A DNA stretch of 64,000 nucleotides, taken from contig JAXMCA010000001.1 in the NCBI GenBank assembly GCA_046349595.1, positions 1,054,001-1,118,000 of the forward strand. Direction: 5' to 3'. The notes under the pieces were generated by a model. That model saw nothing but the letters and a program-made list of their open reading frames with translations. It was not told where the DNA came from and ran no database searches. Made by a program: the position numbers and the translations under genes. Shown here piece by piece: positions 33,828 to 42,440 of the stretch (positions within the stretch are counted from its first letter, which is position 1; each line of letters begins with the position of its first letter). The stretch is from JACRLW01 sp046349595 (lineage in GTDB: Bacteria > Planctomycetota > UBA1135 > UBA2386).

Positions 33828-35645
33828 TTGCGCGCTCTTGCCCCTGTCTTCTGCCTCGTCACGCTGACGGTCGGCTGCGACCGTCCAGCAGATTGGCTCG
33901 ACGTCGAGCGCGTGGAACCCGGCGGATCGCCGTCCGCGCCCCCGATCGCCCTGAACCAGGCGCTGACGGTCTACTTCAGCGACGCCATCGACCCGCTGTC
34001 GGTCACCAGCGAGTCGTTCCGCGTCGCCGACGAGAGCGGTCGGACCGTCGACGGCTTCCTCGAGGTCGGCACGCGTTCGGTGCGCTTCCGGCCGCGAACT
34101 CCGCTCACCACGAGTCTCGACGACGGCTCGTTCCGCCCGGGCATCAGCTACCGGCTGGAGGTGGCGGGGATGCCCGCGAGCTTCGCGCTGCGTTCCCGTT
34201 CCGGAAAGCTCCTGCGCCGTGGCGTGGCGTGTCGTTTCACCACCGCTTCCACCCCCGAGCAGCTCGGGATGCCGAGCCTGTTCCTGCCGGCGGGGATCGG
34301 CGACGAGGAGTTCCAGGTCGATCCGCAGTCCGGAGGCAGTCTGCGCGTCGCGGCGGACGATCGACGGTTGACGATCCGCCTGAACATGCCGCCGTTGCCG
34401 AGTTCATCGCGGCCCGAAGCGTTCCGGTTGTGGCGCATCGTCACCGGTGCGTCGGCGCCGGATCAGGTCGCGATCGACGAGGTTTCGGTGCGATGCCCGG
34501 ACGAGAGCCGGCCCGGAGGCTCGATGGTGGCCGCTATCACGCTGCGCATCGCGAGGTCGGTCCCGCTCGAAGCCGGGGACCTGCTCTACCTCGAGTTCGC
34601 CAAGGGTGAGGAGGGCGGGCTCGTCGACTTCCGCGGTCGTGCCTTGAGTCTCTCGGCGGCGCTTTCCGTGAAGGTCGACGCGGGCGTGCGTGTCCGCGCG
34701 CGCGACGTCGATCCCGCCACGCTCGTCTTCGAGCCCGATCCGGATGCGGGCCTGTCCTTCGAGGTCGTCCACGGACGCATCCAGCCGCGTGCGCGGCGCG
34801 AGGCCGGGACCGGTCGCTCGGGTCGGCTGGTGGTCCCCGCGGGTTCGCGCCTGCAGTTGAGCAGCCCCGATCTGCTCGACGACCCGAGCCGCCGCACCTC
34901 GCCCGGCGGAGATGTGTCCGCCGACTTCACGTCGATCGAGGTGGAGCAGGGGGGCGAACTGGTGCTGAGCGTGGGCAAGACGCCCCTGCTGATCCGGGTG
35001 ACTCGCGATCTGGTGGTGCGTGGTCGTGTCACCCTCGAACACAGTGCACGCGAGGTGCCGTGGCGCGCCGGGCGTTCTCCCGGCGTCGAGGAACTCGCAC
35101 GGGCTTCGGGAGTGTGCCTGGTGATCGGCGGTGATCTCCTCGTCGACACCTCAGGTGAGATCCGGACGACGACGGAAACCGGCTCGCCGGTCACCTTGAT
35201 CGTCGGGGGAACGCCGACGCTCGAGGGGCGGATGCCACCCGGTGTCACGCTCGCGCTCCCGGCCCAGGTCCGCATCCAGGGGGTTCTCGAGGCCCCGATC
35301 GTGCTGCCCTCGGAGCTGACACCCGGCACACCTCCCGGCGCGGCTCTGCGCGCCGCCGCGGCCACGCAGTGGATGCCGCTTCCCGTCGATCACGGCGCGG
35401 CCGTCGACGTCGAACTCGAGGATCTGCGCGGCGACCTGCGCGTCTACCTCGAGGTCGCGCCGCCGGACGTCGCTCGCCCCGATCGCCCGCGGGCCGACGT
35501 GGAGCACATCCTCGCGCCGATGCGCCTGCCGTTGCGCCAACCGCTCAGCGTCCCCGCCGGCGCCTACTTTCGCCTGCGCTTCGAAGCCGAACTCGACGCC
35601 GCGGAGTTGCCGTCGCTCGGCGGCTTCTCCATCCTGACGCCCTGA
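33828..35645 (+). CDS. Lipoprotein B' (605 aa), shortened paralogue of lipoprotein B
   Basis: TTG start, compact lipoprotein signal (ALAPVFCLVTLTVGC; Cys17). The +2 residue is Asp, which in E. coli would retain the protein at the inner membrane; the rule may not hold here. An SbsA/Big_5-type Ig domain at ~30-150 (IALNQALTVYFSDAIDPLSV, FRPGISYRLEV) aligns with that of B. So do a post-Ig block (LLIRVTRDLVVRGRVTLEH against the corresponding B segment) and IVLPSELTPG near the C-terminus. The Gly-rich core of B is missing entirely. Function unknown. It stands 191 nt before the prepilin peptidase. Confidence 0.78.
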   Translation: MRALAPVFCLVTLTVGCDRPADWLDVERVEPGGSPSAPPIALNQALTVYFSDAIDPLSVTSESFRVADESGRTVDGFLEVGTRSVRFRPRTPLTTSLDDGSFRPGISYRLEVAGMPASFALRSRSGKLLRRGVACRFTTASTPEQLGMPSLFLPAGIGDEEFQVDPQSGGSLRVAADDRRLTIRLNMPPLPSSSRPEAFRLWRIVTGASAPDQVAIDEVSVRCPDESRPGGSMVAAITLRIARSVPLEAGDLLYLEFAKGEEGGLVDFRGRALSLSAALSVKVDAGVRVRARDVDPATLVFEPDPDAGLSFEVVHGRIQPRARREAGTGRSGRLVVPAGSRLQLSSPDLLDDPSRRTSPGGDVSADFTSIEVEQGGELVLSVGKTPLLIRVTRDLVVRGRVTLEHSAREVPWRAGRSPGVEELARASGVCLVIGGDLLVDTSGEIRTTTETGSPVTLIVGGTPTLEGRMPPGVTLALPAQVRIQGVLEAPIVLPSELTPGTPPGAALRAAAATQWMPLPVDHGAAVDVELEDLRGDLRVYLEVAPPDVARPDRPRADVEHILAPMRLPLRQPLSVPAGAYFRLRFEAELDAAELPSLGGFSILTP

Positions 35646-35836
35646 TCGCGGTCGCCCCATCGACGCGTGATGCCGCGTGCGTGCCGTGGCGCTGCGCGAT
35701 CTCCGCGAAGCTCCGAGCGCGTGCTGGATCTGCTCCGATGCGGGAGATAGTCTCCGCCGCGCGGTTTCCAGGGAGCGCGGGCTCCCATCCACGATTTCAG
35801 GGAGGCGGTCCGTCGCAGACAGTCTGCTCGGACCCG
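35646..35836 (+). other. Intergenic region before pilD with a -10-like element
   Basis: No credible gene. It contains TAGTCT (35748-35753) followed by CCGCCGCGC, matching the recurrent promoter-style motif, 83 nt before the pilD start. No clear -35. Confidence 0.4.
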
Positions 35837-36811
35837 ATGATGATCTCGAGCTCACCAGAGGTGGTCAGCCTCGTCGGTGCGGCCGTGCTGGGCGCGGTCG
35901 TCGGCTCCTTCCTCAATGTCGTCATCCATCGACTGCCGCCGCGTGACGAGCAGAAGTCGACGGGCAAGCGCTCTGCGTGTCCGAAGTGCGGCGCCCCGAT
36001 CCCCGCTGCGCTGAACCTGCCGATCGTGTCGTGGCTGTTCCTCCGCGGCCGTGCGCGTTGTTGCGGCGCGCGCATCAGCGTGCGCTATCCGCTGGTCGAG
36101 GCGTTGACGTCCCTGGCCTTCTTCGCGCTCGCCGCGTGGCCACCTTCCGGACTCTCGCCGAGTTTCGCGAGCTTGTGGTCGGCCGCGTGGTTTGCGTTCC
36201 TGTGCCACGCCTTCCTCCTCGCCAACCTCATCGCCAACAGCTTCATCGATCTCGAGTTCCGCATCCTGCCCGATCGCCTCACCAAACCGCTGATCGTCGC
36301 GGGTCCGATCGCCGCCGCGGCCCTGCCGATCCTGCCGCCGCTCGAGCCGATGAAGGATCTGCTCGAGATGCCTCCCGCCGCGCATGCGCTGGTGGTGAGT
36401 GGGATCGGCGTCGGCACCGGATTCGGATTGACCTGGGCCGTGCGTCGCGCTGCGCAGATGCTCACGGGCAAGGAGGCGATGGGTTTCGGCGACGTGAAGC
36501 TGATGGCCGGCATCGGAGGCTTCCTCGGCTGGAAGGGAGCCCTGACCACCTTCTTCCTCGGATGCCTGCTCGGCTCTGTGGCCGGCGGGATCCGCTTCCT
36601 CTTCGTGCGCGATCCGTACGTCGCCTTCGGGCCGTTCCTGGCCCTGGGCGCCGTGATCTCGCTGTTCCTCCTGGGCGACATCGTCGATTTCCTCACCGTG
36701 ACGTGGCCGCAATGGCAAGCGGAGCACGTCGCGTCGCCTTGGTATGTCGCCGGTCTCGGACTGCTCGCGATCGGCGCCCTGTTGCTCCTCCTCCGTAGAC
36801 GAACCACCTGA
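35837..36811 (+). CDS. pilD: Prepilin peptidase / N-methyltransferase (PilD/GspO)
   Basis: Inner-membrane aspartyl protease that cleaves and methylates prepilins and pseudopilins. 324 aa from the ATG at 35837; the frame is open upstream, but that part is an off-frame shadow of the previous gene. The N-terminal block is GSFLNVVIHRLP. The cytoplasmic domain has CPKC, but the second Cys pair reads RARCCGARIS, i.e. adjacent CC where C-x-x-C is usual. The catalytic aspartates are in FIDLEFRILPDRLT and GFGDVKLMAG. Eight or so hydrophobic segments follow the usual TM pattern. It is 13 nt before the OmpA-like gene, so probably an operon. It would serve the pilM-Q/pilT machine. Confidence 0.94.
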   Translation: MMISSSPEVVSLVGAAVLGAVVGSFLNVVIHRLPPRDEQKSTGKRSACPKCGAPIPAALNLPIVSWLFLRGRARCCGARISVRYPLVEALTSLAFFALAAWPPSGLSPSFASLWSAAWFAFLCHAFLLANLIANSFIDLEFRILPDRLTKPLIVAGPIAAAALPILPPLEPMKDLLEMPPAAHALVVSGIGVGTGFGLTWAVRRAAQMLTGKEAMGFGDVKLMAGIGGFLGWKGALTTFFLGCLLGSVAGGIRFLFVRDPYVAFGPFLALGAVISLFLLGDIVDFLTVTWPQWQAEHVASPWYVAGLGLLAIGALLLLLRRRTT

Positions 36812-36824
36812 CTCCTGAGCCACC

Positions 36825-37502
36825 ATGAGAAAGCTGCTCTCCCTCTGCTGTTGTGCCTACCTGCTCGTCGCAGGCGGCTGTGCGACCCGTTACCAGGACC
36901 TCCTGCGCGACCGCGACTCGGAGATCCGTGATCTGCAGGCACGGCTCGCCAGTGCGAAGGCCGAGAGCGAGGACCTGCGTCGACTCAAGGACGAGGCCGA
37001 GCGCAAGCTCTCCGAATCCGCATCGAAGCCGGTGGAGGCCTCGGCGACGGGAACCGATTCGGATCTCTCGCGCGTGCAGGACGCCCTGCCCGAGCTCGAT
37101 GTCCGCCGCAAGTTCGGACGCATCTCGATCGGCATCGAGAACACCGTCACCTTCGATTCGGGGAGCGCCACCGTGAAGTCGGGCGCGTCGTCGATCCTCA
37201 ACCGCGTGGCCACGGTGCTGTCGCGCGACTTCGCCGACCGCCGGATCTACGTCGAAGGTCACACCGACACCGACCCGATCAAGAAGACCAAGGGGACCTT
37301 CCGCAACAACCGCCATCTTTCGCTGGAGAGAGCGGATGCCGTCGCGCGCTGGCTGGCCGACAACGGTCGACTGCCCGAGCGGCGCATCGCGGTGGTCGGC
37401 TACGGCGAATACGACCCGCGGGCTTCCGGCAGCAGCGAGGGAGACAAGGCGCGCAATCGCCGCGTCGAGATCGTCGTCGGCGAGCCGCTCGGGTCGCAGT
37501 GA
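36825..37502 (+). CDS. OmpA/Pal-like peptidoglycan-binding lipoprotein
   Basis: 225 aa. Lipobox AGGC (Cys19), then a coiled-coil (about 27-67, heptad-like LQARLASAKAESEDLRRLKD), a short linker and a C-terminal OmpA-C domain (about 105-222). The latter shows NTVTFDSGSATVKSGAS, YVEGHTDTDPIKKTK, the LSLERADAVARWL motif and RNRRVEIVV. Such proteins tether the outer membrane, or a secretion apparatus, to peptidoglycan. The coiled-coil makes it less like Pal and more like stator- or secretion-associated OmpA lipoproteins. It follows pilD by 13 nt, which suggests anchoring of the pilus/secretion system (inference). Confidence 0.88.
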   Translation: MRKLLSLCCCAYLLVAGGCATRYQDLLRDRDSEIRDLQARLASAKAESEDLRRLKDEAERKLSESASKPVEASATGTDSDLSRVQDALPELDVRRKFGRISIGIENTVTFDSGSATVKSGASSILNRVATVLSRDFADRRIYVEGHTDTDPIKKTKGTFRNNRHLSLERADAVARWLADNGRLPERRIAVVGYGEYDPRASGSSEGDKARNRRVEIVVGEPLGSQ

Positions 37503-37618
37503 CCGACGCTCGCATGCGGTCGAGGGTTGCGCACCGCCTCAGGGCGTGATGCCCCTTCGACCCGAGGTCGCGGCCGACGGACACCGATCGTTGCCGTGGT
37601 CGTGGGATCGCGTGCGCG

Positions 37619-37624
37619 TATGAT
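37619..37624 (+). promoter_or_regulatory. -10-like TATGAT upstream of the EF-G-like gene
   Basis: TATGAT (5 of 6 to consensus) followed by CCGCCGCGTTCCCC. A TTGCCG lies further upstream, but the spacing (22 nt) is too long. It would give a ~70-nt leader. An identical TATGATCCG occurs upstream of folE on the other strand. Confidence 0.45.
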
Positions 37625-37702
37625 CCGCCGCGTTCCCCTCTTCCGGCTGCGCGCGGCCGCAGAGCCGCGTGCACCGTGTCTTTCAGAAGAAACGACCTGC
37701 AC

Positions 37703-39736
37703 ATGGCTCACCGTTCCGCCGCGATCCGCAACCTGGCACTCGTCGGCAGCAGCAGCTCGGGCAAGACCGCGCTGATCGATGCGCTCGCCTTCGTCACGAA
37801 GGACTCGAACCGTCACGGCAACTCGCTGGAGGGCACGAGCGTGAGCGACACGCTGCCGGAGGAGAAGGAGCGCAAGCAGACCCTCAACGGGCACGTGTTC
37901 GGGTTCCACTGGGAGGACACGCTGCTCAACGTGATCGACACGCCGGGGCACGCAGACTTCCTCGCCGACGCCCTGGCGAGTCTCGACGTGGTGGAGGCCG
38001 CCCTGCTGTGCGTGAGTGCATCCGGCCGTCTCACCTTCCACGGTCGGCAGCTCTTCGACGCCGCCAAGTCGGTCGGCATCGGCCGCGCGGTGGTCGTCAC
38101 GCATCCCGACGGCGAGAACGCGCACTTCGAGGAAGTGCTGATGTCCTTGCAGGAGGTGTTCGGCGACACCGTCGTACCGGTGACCTACCCCGACGCCGAC
38201 GGCCCGACGTTCTCCTCCGTGCACGACGTGCTGCACGGCGATGGTCCGCGCTGCAAGGAGTACCGCGCGCTGCTCGAGGAGCGCGTCGCCGAGGCCGACG
38301 ACGACATCCTGGCGCAGTACCTGGAGACCGGCGAACTCTCCGACGCGGACTTCCAGAAGTACCTTCCGATCGCCATCGCGAAGGAGAAGGTCACCCCGCT
38401 GTTCACGGTCTGTCCGCCGAAGGAAGTCGGCCTGCGCAAGTTGTGCGCCTTCGTGAAGACCTACTTCCCCTCGCCGGGCACCTTCGGCCCGCACAGCGCT
38501 TCGAAGCCCGGCAGTGACAAGCTCGATCAGGTGATCGAACCGGATCCCGATCAGCCCTTCGTCGCACGCGTGTTCAAGACCATCGTCGATCCCTACGTCG
38601 GCCGCGTCAGCTGGCTGCGGTGCTTCCGCGGTTCGGTCTCCGCCGACCAGGGCTTCCTCAACGTGCGCACCGGCAAGCACGAGAAGGTGATGGCGCTGCA
38701 GGTGCGCGAGGGTATCGAGAACAAGACCGTCGATCGCGTCGTCGCCGGCGACCTGTTCGCGGTCGGCAAGATCGAGAGCCTGTCGTTCGGTGACACCATC
38801 ACCGCGGACGGACACCCGGTGGTGATGCGCTCGATCAGCTTCCCCTCGCCGACATTCAGCGTGGCGGTCAATCCGGCATCGCGCGGCGACGAGCAGAAGA
38901 TCGGCCAGGGCCTCGAGAAGCTCGCGGCGGAGGATCCGACCTTCAAGGTCGAGCGGGACGCCAACACCGGCGAACTCATCGTGTCCGGCATGAGCCCGCT
39001 GCACGTCGACGTGCAGCTCAAGCGTCTGGAGAAGCGCTACCACTGCGCGACCCACACGCATGCGCCGAGCATCCCCTACAAGGAGACCATCACGATCCCC
39101 GCGGAGGGCCATCACCGGCACAAGAAGCAGAGCGGTGGCCGTGGCCAGTTCGGCGAGGTCTACCTGCGCATCCGTCCGCGTGATCGCGGCCAGGGCTTCG
39201 AGTTCGTCGACAAGGTGGTCGGCGGTTCGATCCCGCGCCAGTTCATCCCCGAGGTCGAGAAGGGCATCCGCCACTTCCTCGAGAAGGGCTTCCTCGCCGG
39301 CTGCCGCGTGGAGGACGTGGAGGTGGAGGTCTACGACGGCAAGTACCACGACGTCGACTCCGACCAGATCTCCTTCCAGCTCGCCGGCGAACGAGCCTTC
39401 GCCGAGGCCTTCGAGAAGGCCAAGCCGATCCTGCTCGAGCCGATCATGAACGTGGTGATCCGCATCCCGGAGCGCTTCACCGGCGACGTCGCCAGCAACC
39501 TCGCGACGCTGCGCGGCCGCATGACCGGCATGGAGATGACCGGCGGTCTGCAGACCATCCTCGCGCAGGTGCCGCTCAAGGAGATGCAGGACTACACCAC
39601 GCAGCTCCGCTCGATCACGGCGGGCGAGGGCGGCTTCAGCATGTCGGCGGCCCACTTCGAGCCGGTGCCGCCCAACGTGCAGCACGAGATCGTCGCTGCG
39701 CACAAGCGCAAGCAGGAGCAGCCGGCCAAGCACTGA
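37703..39736 (+). CDS. EF-G-like translational GTPase paralogue with non-canonical G4
   Basis: 677 aa from the ATG at 37703 (MAHRSAAIRNLALVG), preferred over the GTG nine codons upstream because it matches EF-G N-termini. G1 is VGSSSSGKT (EF-G has GHVDHGKT), the switch region is LPEEKERKQT, and G3 is DTPGH (79-83). The expected NKxD is replaced by VVTHPDGENA. All EF-G domains appear present: domain II (VARVFKTIVDPYVGRVSWLR), III (GLEKLAAEDPTFKVERD), IV (GRGQFGEVYLRI) and V. Loss of NKxD suggests altered nucleotide specificity or no GTPase function. It resembles the second, non-housekeeping EF-G group; a canonical fusA should exist elsewhere. Role unknown. Confidence 0.88.
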   Translation: MAHRSAAIRNLALVGSSSSGKTALIDALAFVTKDSNRHGNSLEGTSVSDTLPEEKERKQTLNGHVFGFHWEDTLLNVIDTPGHADFLADALASLDVVEAALLCVSASGRLTFHGRQLFDAAKSVGIGRAVVVTHPDGENAHFEEVLMSLQEVFGDTVVPVTYPDADGPTFSSVHDVLHGDGPRCKEYRALLEERVAEADDDILAQYLETGELSDADFQKYLPIAIAKEKVTPLFTVCPPKEVGLRKLCAFVKTYFPSPGTFGPHSASKPGSDKLDQVIEPDPDQPFVARVFKTIVDPYVGRVSWLRCFRGSVSADQGFLNVRTGKHEKVMALQVREGIENKTVDRVVAGDLFAVGKIESLSFGDTITADGHPVVMRSISFPSPTFSVAVNPASRGDEQKIGQGLEKLAAEDPTFKVERDANTGELIVSGMSPLHVDVQLKRLEKRYHCATHTHAPSIPYKETITIPAEGHHRHKKQSGGRGQFGEVYLRIRPRDRGQGFEFVDKVVGGSIPRQFIPEVEKGIRHFLEKGFLAGCRVEDVEVEVYDGKYHDVDSDQISFQLAGERAFAEAFEKAKPILLEPIMNVVIRIPERFTGDVASNLATLRGRMTGMEMTGGLQTILAQVPLKEMQDYTTQLRSITAGEGGFSMSAAHFEPVPPNVQHEIVAAHKRKQEQPAKH

Positions 39737-39776
39737 GAGCCCGAGAGGAAACCCAGGATACGGGCTCTCGGGTGCT
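39729..39776 (+). terminator. First of three consecutive hairpins after the EF-G-like gene
   Basis: AGCAC plus GAGAGCCCG (39729-39743) pairs with CGGGCTCTC plus GTGCT (39761-39776), with small bulges. The left arm includes the stop codon of the EF-G-like gene. Confidence 0.55.
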
Positions 39777-39781
39777 CACTG

Positions 39782-39801
39782 GTGGCCGCATGCGCGGCCA
39801 C
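39782..39801. terminator. Second hairpin in the convergent intergenic region
   Basis: GTGGCCGC (39782-39789) pairs perfectly with GCGGCCAC (39794-39801) around ATGC. Symmetric, so usable in either direction between the convergent EF-G-like and hydrolase genes. Confidence 0.5.
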
Positions 39802-39840
39802 TCAGAGATCGGGAGACCCATTGTCTCTCGATCTCTGAGT
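39800..39840. terminator. Third hairpin: 18-bp near-perfect inverted repeat
   Basis: Arms 39800-39817 and 39823-39840 differ at one position (a G-U pair) with the 5-nt loop CCATT. This is the longest stem in the window. Together with its neighbours it forms a strong bidirectional termination zone before the minus-strand hydrolase. Confidence 0.6.
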
Positions 39841-39883
39841 CGGGCGCGCGGCATGCGCGCGTCGGCTCCTGGGCCGGCGCCGT

Positions 39884-40741
39884 TCAGACGTGGAGTTCGC
39901 TCAGCGTCTCGCCCGCGACGACCTGGCCCTTGTCGTCGCGCGCGAGACGTGCGACGGCGACCTTGGGGTCGTGGGTGAAGAACAGCGATCCGCGGCGTGC
40001 GACGAGGTCGTCGAGGAGGCGCGCCTTCTCGTCGATCAGCAGCTCCGGGAAGCGGTCGTAGCCCATCGTGATCGCGCGGCGCACCCAGGGCACGCCCGGT
40101 ACCAGGTCCGCGGCGAAGACCAGCGGTCCCGTTGGGGTCGCGACCTCGAGCAACCGCATTCCGGGAGTGTGGCCGGAACTCTCGTGCAGCCGGTAGTCCG
40201 GGCCGAGCGTCGTGCTGCGATCGCCTTCGACGATCTCCAGCCGACCGCTGCTCTCGAGCAGCTGATTGAGTCGTGGAACGAAGCTCGCGCGATCGCGGGG
40301 GTGCGGATGGCGCGCCCGTTCCCAGGCCGTGCGCCCGACGACGAAGCGCGCGTTCGGGAAGGCGAGCTCGGGCTCGTGATCCGGGCGATGCGCGGTGAGT
40401 GCGCCGCCAGCGTGGTCGAAGTGCAGGTGGGAGAAGACGACGACGTCGACGTCCTCCGCGGCCACCCCGAGCGCGCCGAGGTTGTCGAGCAGCACGTGTC
40501 GCTCCTCCTGTACGCCGAAGCGTTCGCGCAGCGCCGGCTCGAAGAACGCGCCGATGCCGGTCTCGCAGAGCACGGTGCGACCCGCTTCGCGGATCAGCAG
40601 GCAGCGACAGGCGAGCTCGATGCGATTCTGCTCGTCGGGGGGCGACCAGGTCGACCAGAGTGCGCGGGGGGCGTTGCCGTACATGGCTCCGCCGTCGAGA
40701 CGCTGGGAATTGCCGAGGACGGAATCGAGGCGCAGGGTCAT
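39884..40741 (-). CDS. Metallo-beta-lactamase-fold hydrolase
   Basis: 285 aa from the ATG at 40741 (MTLRLDSVLGNSQRLDG). The frame is open upstream, but that part looks like read-through of non-coding sequence. Metal ligands are visible: SHLHFDHAGG (HxHxDH), the later SGHTPG, FAADLVPG (bridging Asp) and FTHDPK. This pattern is shared by lactonases, arylsulfatases, glyoxalase II-like and related hydrolases. The substrate cannot be told; similarity in style to AHL-lactonase/SoxH-type proteins is only general. No signal peptide, so cytoplasmic. It is divergent from pepA with a 127-nt gap. Confidence 0.85.
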   Translation of the reverse strand: MTLRLDSVLGNSQRLDGGAMYGNAPRALWSTWSPPDEQNRIELACRCLLIREAGRTVLCETGIGAFFEPALRERFGVQEERHVLLDNLGALGVAAEDVDVVVFSHLHFDHAGGALTAHRPDHEPELAFPNARFVVGRTAWERARHPHPRDRASFVPRLNQLLESSGRLEIVEGDRSTTLGPDYRLHESSGHTPGMRLLEVATPTGPLVFAADLVPGVPWVRRAITMGYDRFPELLIDEKARLLDDLVARRGSLFFTHDPKVAVARLARDDKGQVVAGETLSELHV

Positions 40742-40868
40742 CGGAAGGACTCGTCTGTCGGTGCCGGTGCAGAGCATGGTCCAGGTGACGAGGACTTCAA
40801 CGGCCCGTCCGCGGATCCTCCGCACGCCGCGCTTTGAGCCGTCGTGATCGCGTGGGACGATCTTCACC

Positions 40869-42440
40869 ATGACCCGACTCGTTCCCGTGGACCGTCCTGC
40901 GAACGCCGTGACCGGAGCCGGCGGATTCGATGCGGTGGTGTTCGTGCGTGGTGAGATCGACGGCGAGGTTCCGGCGCCCTTGACCGCCCTGCTCGGCGCC
41001 CTTCGTGCGGCCGACGCCAAGGCCGACGCCCAGGTCGGGATGATCCCTGCACCCGGACTCGCGGGCGGGCGCTTGATCGTCGCCCCGACCGGTCCGCTGC
41101 GCCGCGACCACGACGACGTGCGCCGCTTCGCCGATGCCGCGCGGGCCGGATTGCGCCGCGCGCGCGACGCCGGCGCGCGCTCCCCGCTGTTGTGGATCGG
41201 ACCCGCACCGGACGACGCGCGCTACCGGCGATCCGTGGAGGTCGCGATCGCGGGGGCGCTCGGCGGATTGTGGGAGCCGCTCGAGGCGCGCGAGGCGCTC
41301 GGTGTGGAGGTGTGCGAACCGGTGGCCCAGATCGGCTGCGTCGCCGCGGGCAAGCCCGTCGACGCGGCCATGCTCCGGCGCGTCGCCGAGGTCGAATCCG
41401 GACTCCGTCTCGCCCGCGATCTGTGCGGCACCGAGCCGGAACGGATGGCGCCGCCGCGTTTCGCCGAGTTCTGCGTCGAGGCCTTCGCAGGCAGCGGTGT
41501 CGAGGTCGAGGTGGTGGAGGACCGCGACGTCCTCGAGCGCAACTACCCGCTCGTCACGGCGGTGGCGCGGGCCTCGCTCGGCGTCGAGCGCCATCGACCG
41601 CGCATCGTGCGCCTCGAGTACGCGGGTAGCGGCCCGATCGAGAGCACCCTGCTGTTCGCCGGCAAGGGTCTCACCTACGACACCGGCGGTGCCGACCTGA
41701 AGGCGGGCGGCGTGATGGCGGGCATGAGCCGCGACAAGGGCGGTGCGGCGGCCGTCGCCGGCTTCATGCTCACTCTGTCGCGTCTGAAGGTGCCCGGCGT
41801 CCGCGTGATCGCCGAACTCGGCGCGGTGCGCAACAGCATCGGTGCCGACGCCTACGTGTCGGACGAGATCATCCGCAGCCACGCCGGCACGCGCGTGCGG
41901 ATCGGCAACACCGACGCCGAGGGTCGCCTGGTCCTCGCCGACCTGCTCTCGCACCTGCGCGAGCGCGCCCTGCGCGAGACCGATCCGAGGCTGTTCTCGG
42001 TCGCCACGCTCACCGGTCACTCGATGCGCGCCGCGGGTCTCTACAGCATCGCGCTCGACAACGGGCCGGCCCGTGCGCTCGGTGTCGCGCAGTCGCTCTC
42101 GGATGCCGGCGACCTGCTCGGCGATCCCTTCGAGGTGTCGCGTCTGCGCCGTGAGGACTGGGACTTCGTCGCGCCGCGCAGCCGCGCCGACGACGTGTTG
42201 TCGTGCAACAGTGCGCCGTCGACGGCGACCAACCGCGGTCATCAGTTCCCGATGGCCTTCCTCGCGCTCGCCGCTGGACTGGCGCAGCACGGTGCCGATG
42301 GCGCGCGGCCCCTGCCCTTCACGCACATCGATATCGGCGGCAGTGCCTGCGAAGGCGGGGACTGGCAGCACGGTCGTCCGAGCGGTCGCCCGGTCGTCGC
42401 CATGCTCGGCGCGCTGACGCCGCGCGCGCTCGGCTCGTGA
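40869..42440 (+). CDS. pepA: Leucyl aminopeptidase (M17, PepA family)
   Basis: Cytosolic two-metal aminopeptidase; 523 aa. The C-terminal catalytic half shows GKGLTYDTGGADLK (metal and catalytic Lys/Asp), MSRDKGGAAAVAGF and the signature NTDAEGRLVLADLL with its metal Asp and Glu. Later come HQFPMAFLALAAGL and THIDIGGSACEG. The N-terminal domain is longer and diverged. It starts at an ATG and overlaps the Maf gene by 4 nt (GTGA). No clear promoter in the divergent gap with the hydrolase. Confidence 0.93.
   Translation: MTRLVPVDRPANAVTGAGGFDAVVFVRGEIDGEVPAPLTALLGALRAADAKADAQVGMIPAPGLAGGRLIVAPTGPLRRDHDDVRRFADAARAGLRRARDAGARSPLLWIGPAPDDARYRRSVEVAIAGALGGLWEPLEAREALGVEVCEPVAQIGCVAAGKPVDAAMLRRVAEVESGLRLARDLCGTEPERMAPPRFAEFCVEAFAGSGVEVEVVEDRDVLERNYPLVTAVARASLGVERHRPRIVRLEYAGSGPIESTLLFAGKGLTYDTGGADLKAGGVMAGMSRDKGGAAAVAGFMLTLSRLKVPGVRVIAELGAVRNSIGADAYVSDEIIRSHAGTRVRIGNTDAEGRLVLADLLSHLRERALRETDPRLFSVATLTGHSMRAAGLYSIALDNGPARALGVAQSLSDAGDLLGDPFEVSRLRREDWDFVAPRSRADDVLSCNSAPSTATNRGHQFPMAFLALAAGLAQHGADGARPLPFTHIDIGGSACEGGDWQHGRPSGRPVVAMLGALTPRALGS

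Noticed and set aside
22183..33862. Very long open frames antisense to the lipoprotein genes (each over 1100 codons)
   Set aside because: They mirror the codon positions of the sense genes in GC-rich DNA, have Arg/Val/Asp-biased shadow composition, and lack signals or start sites.
35369..35836. Extended N-terminus for the prepilin peptidase
   Set aside because: The upstream open frame lies inside lipoprotein B' in another frame and is Arg-rich; the family's GSFLNVV block sits right after the ATG at 35837.
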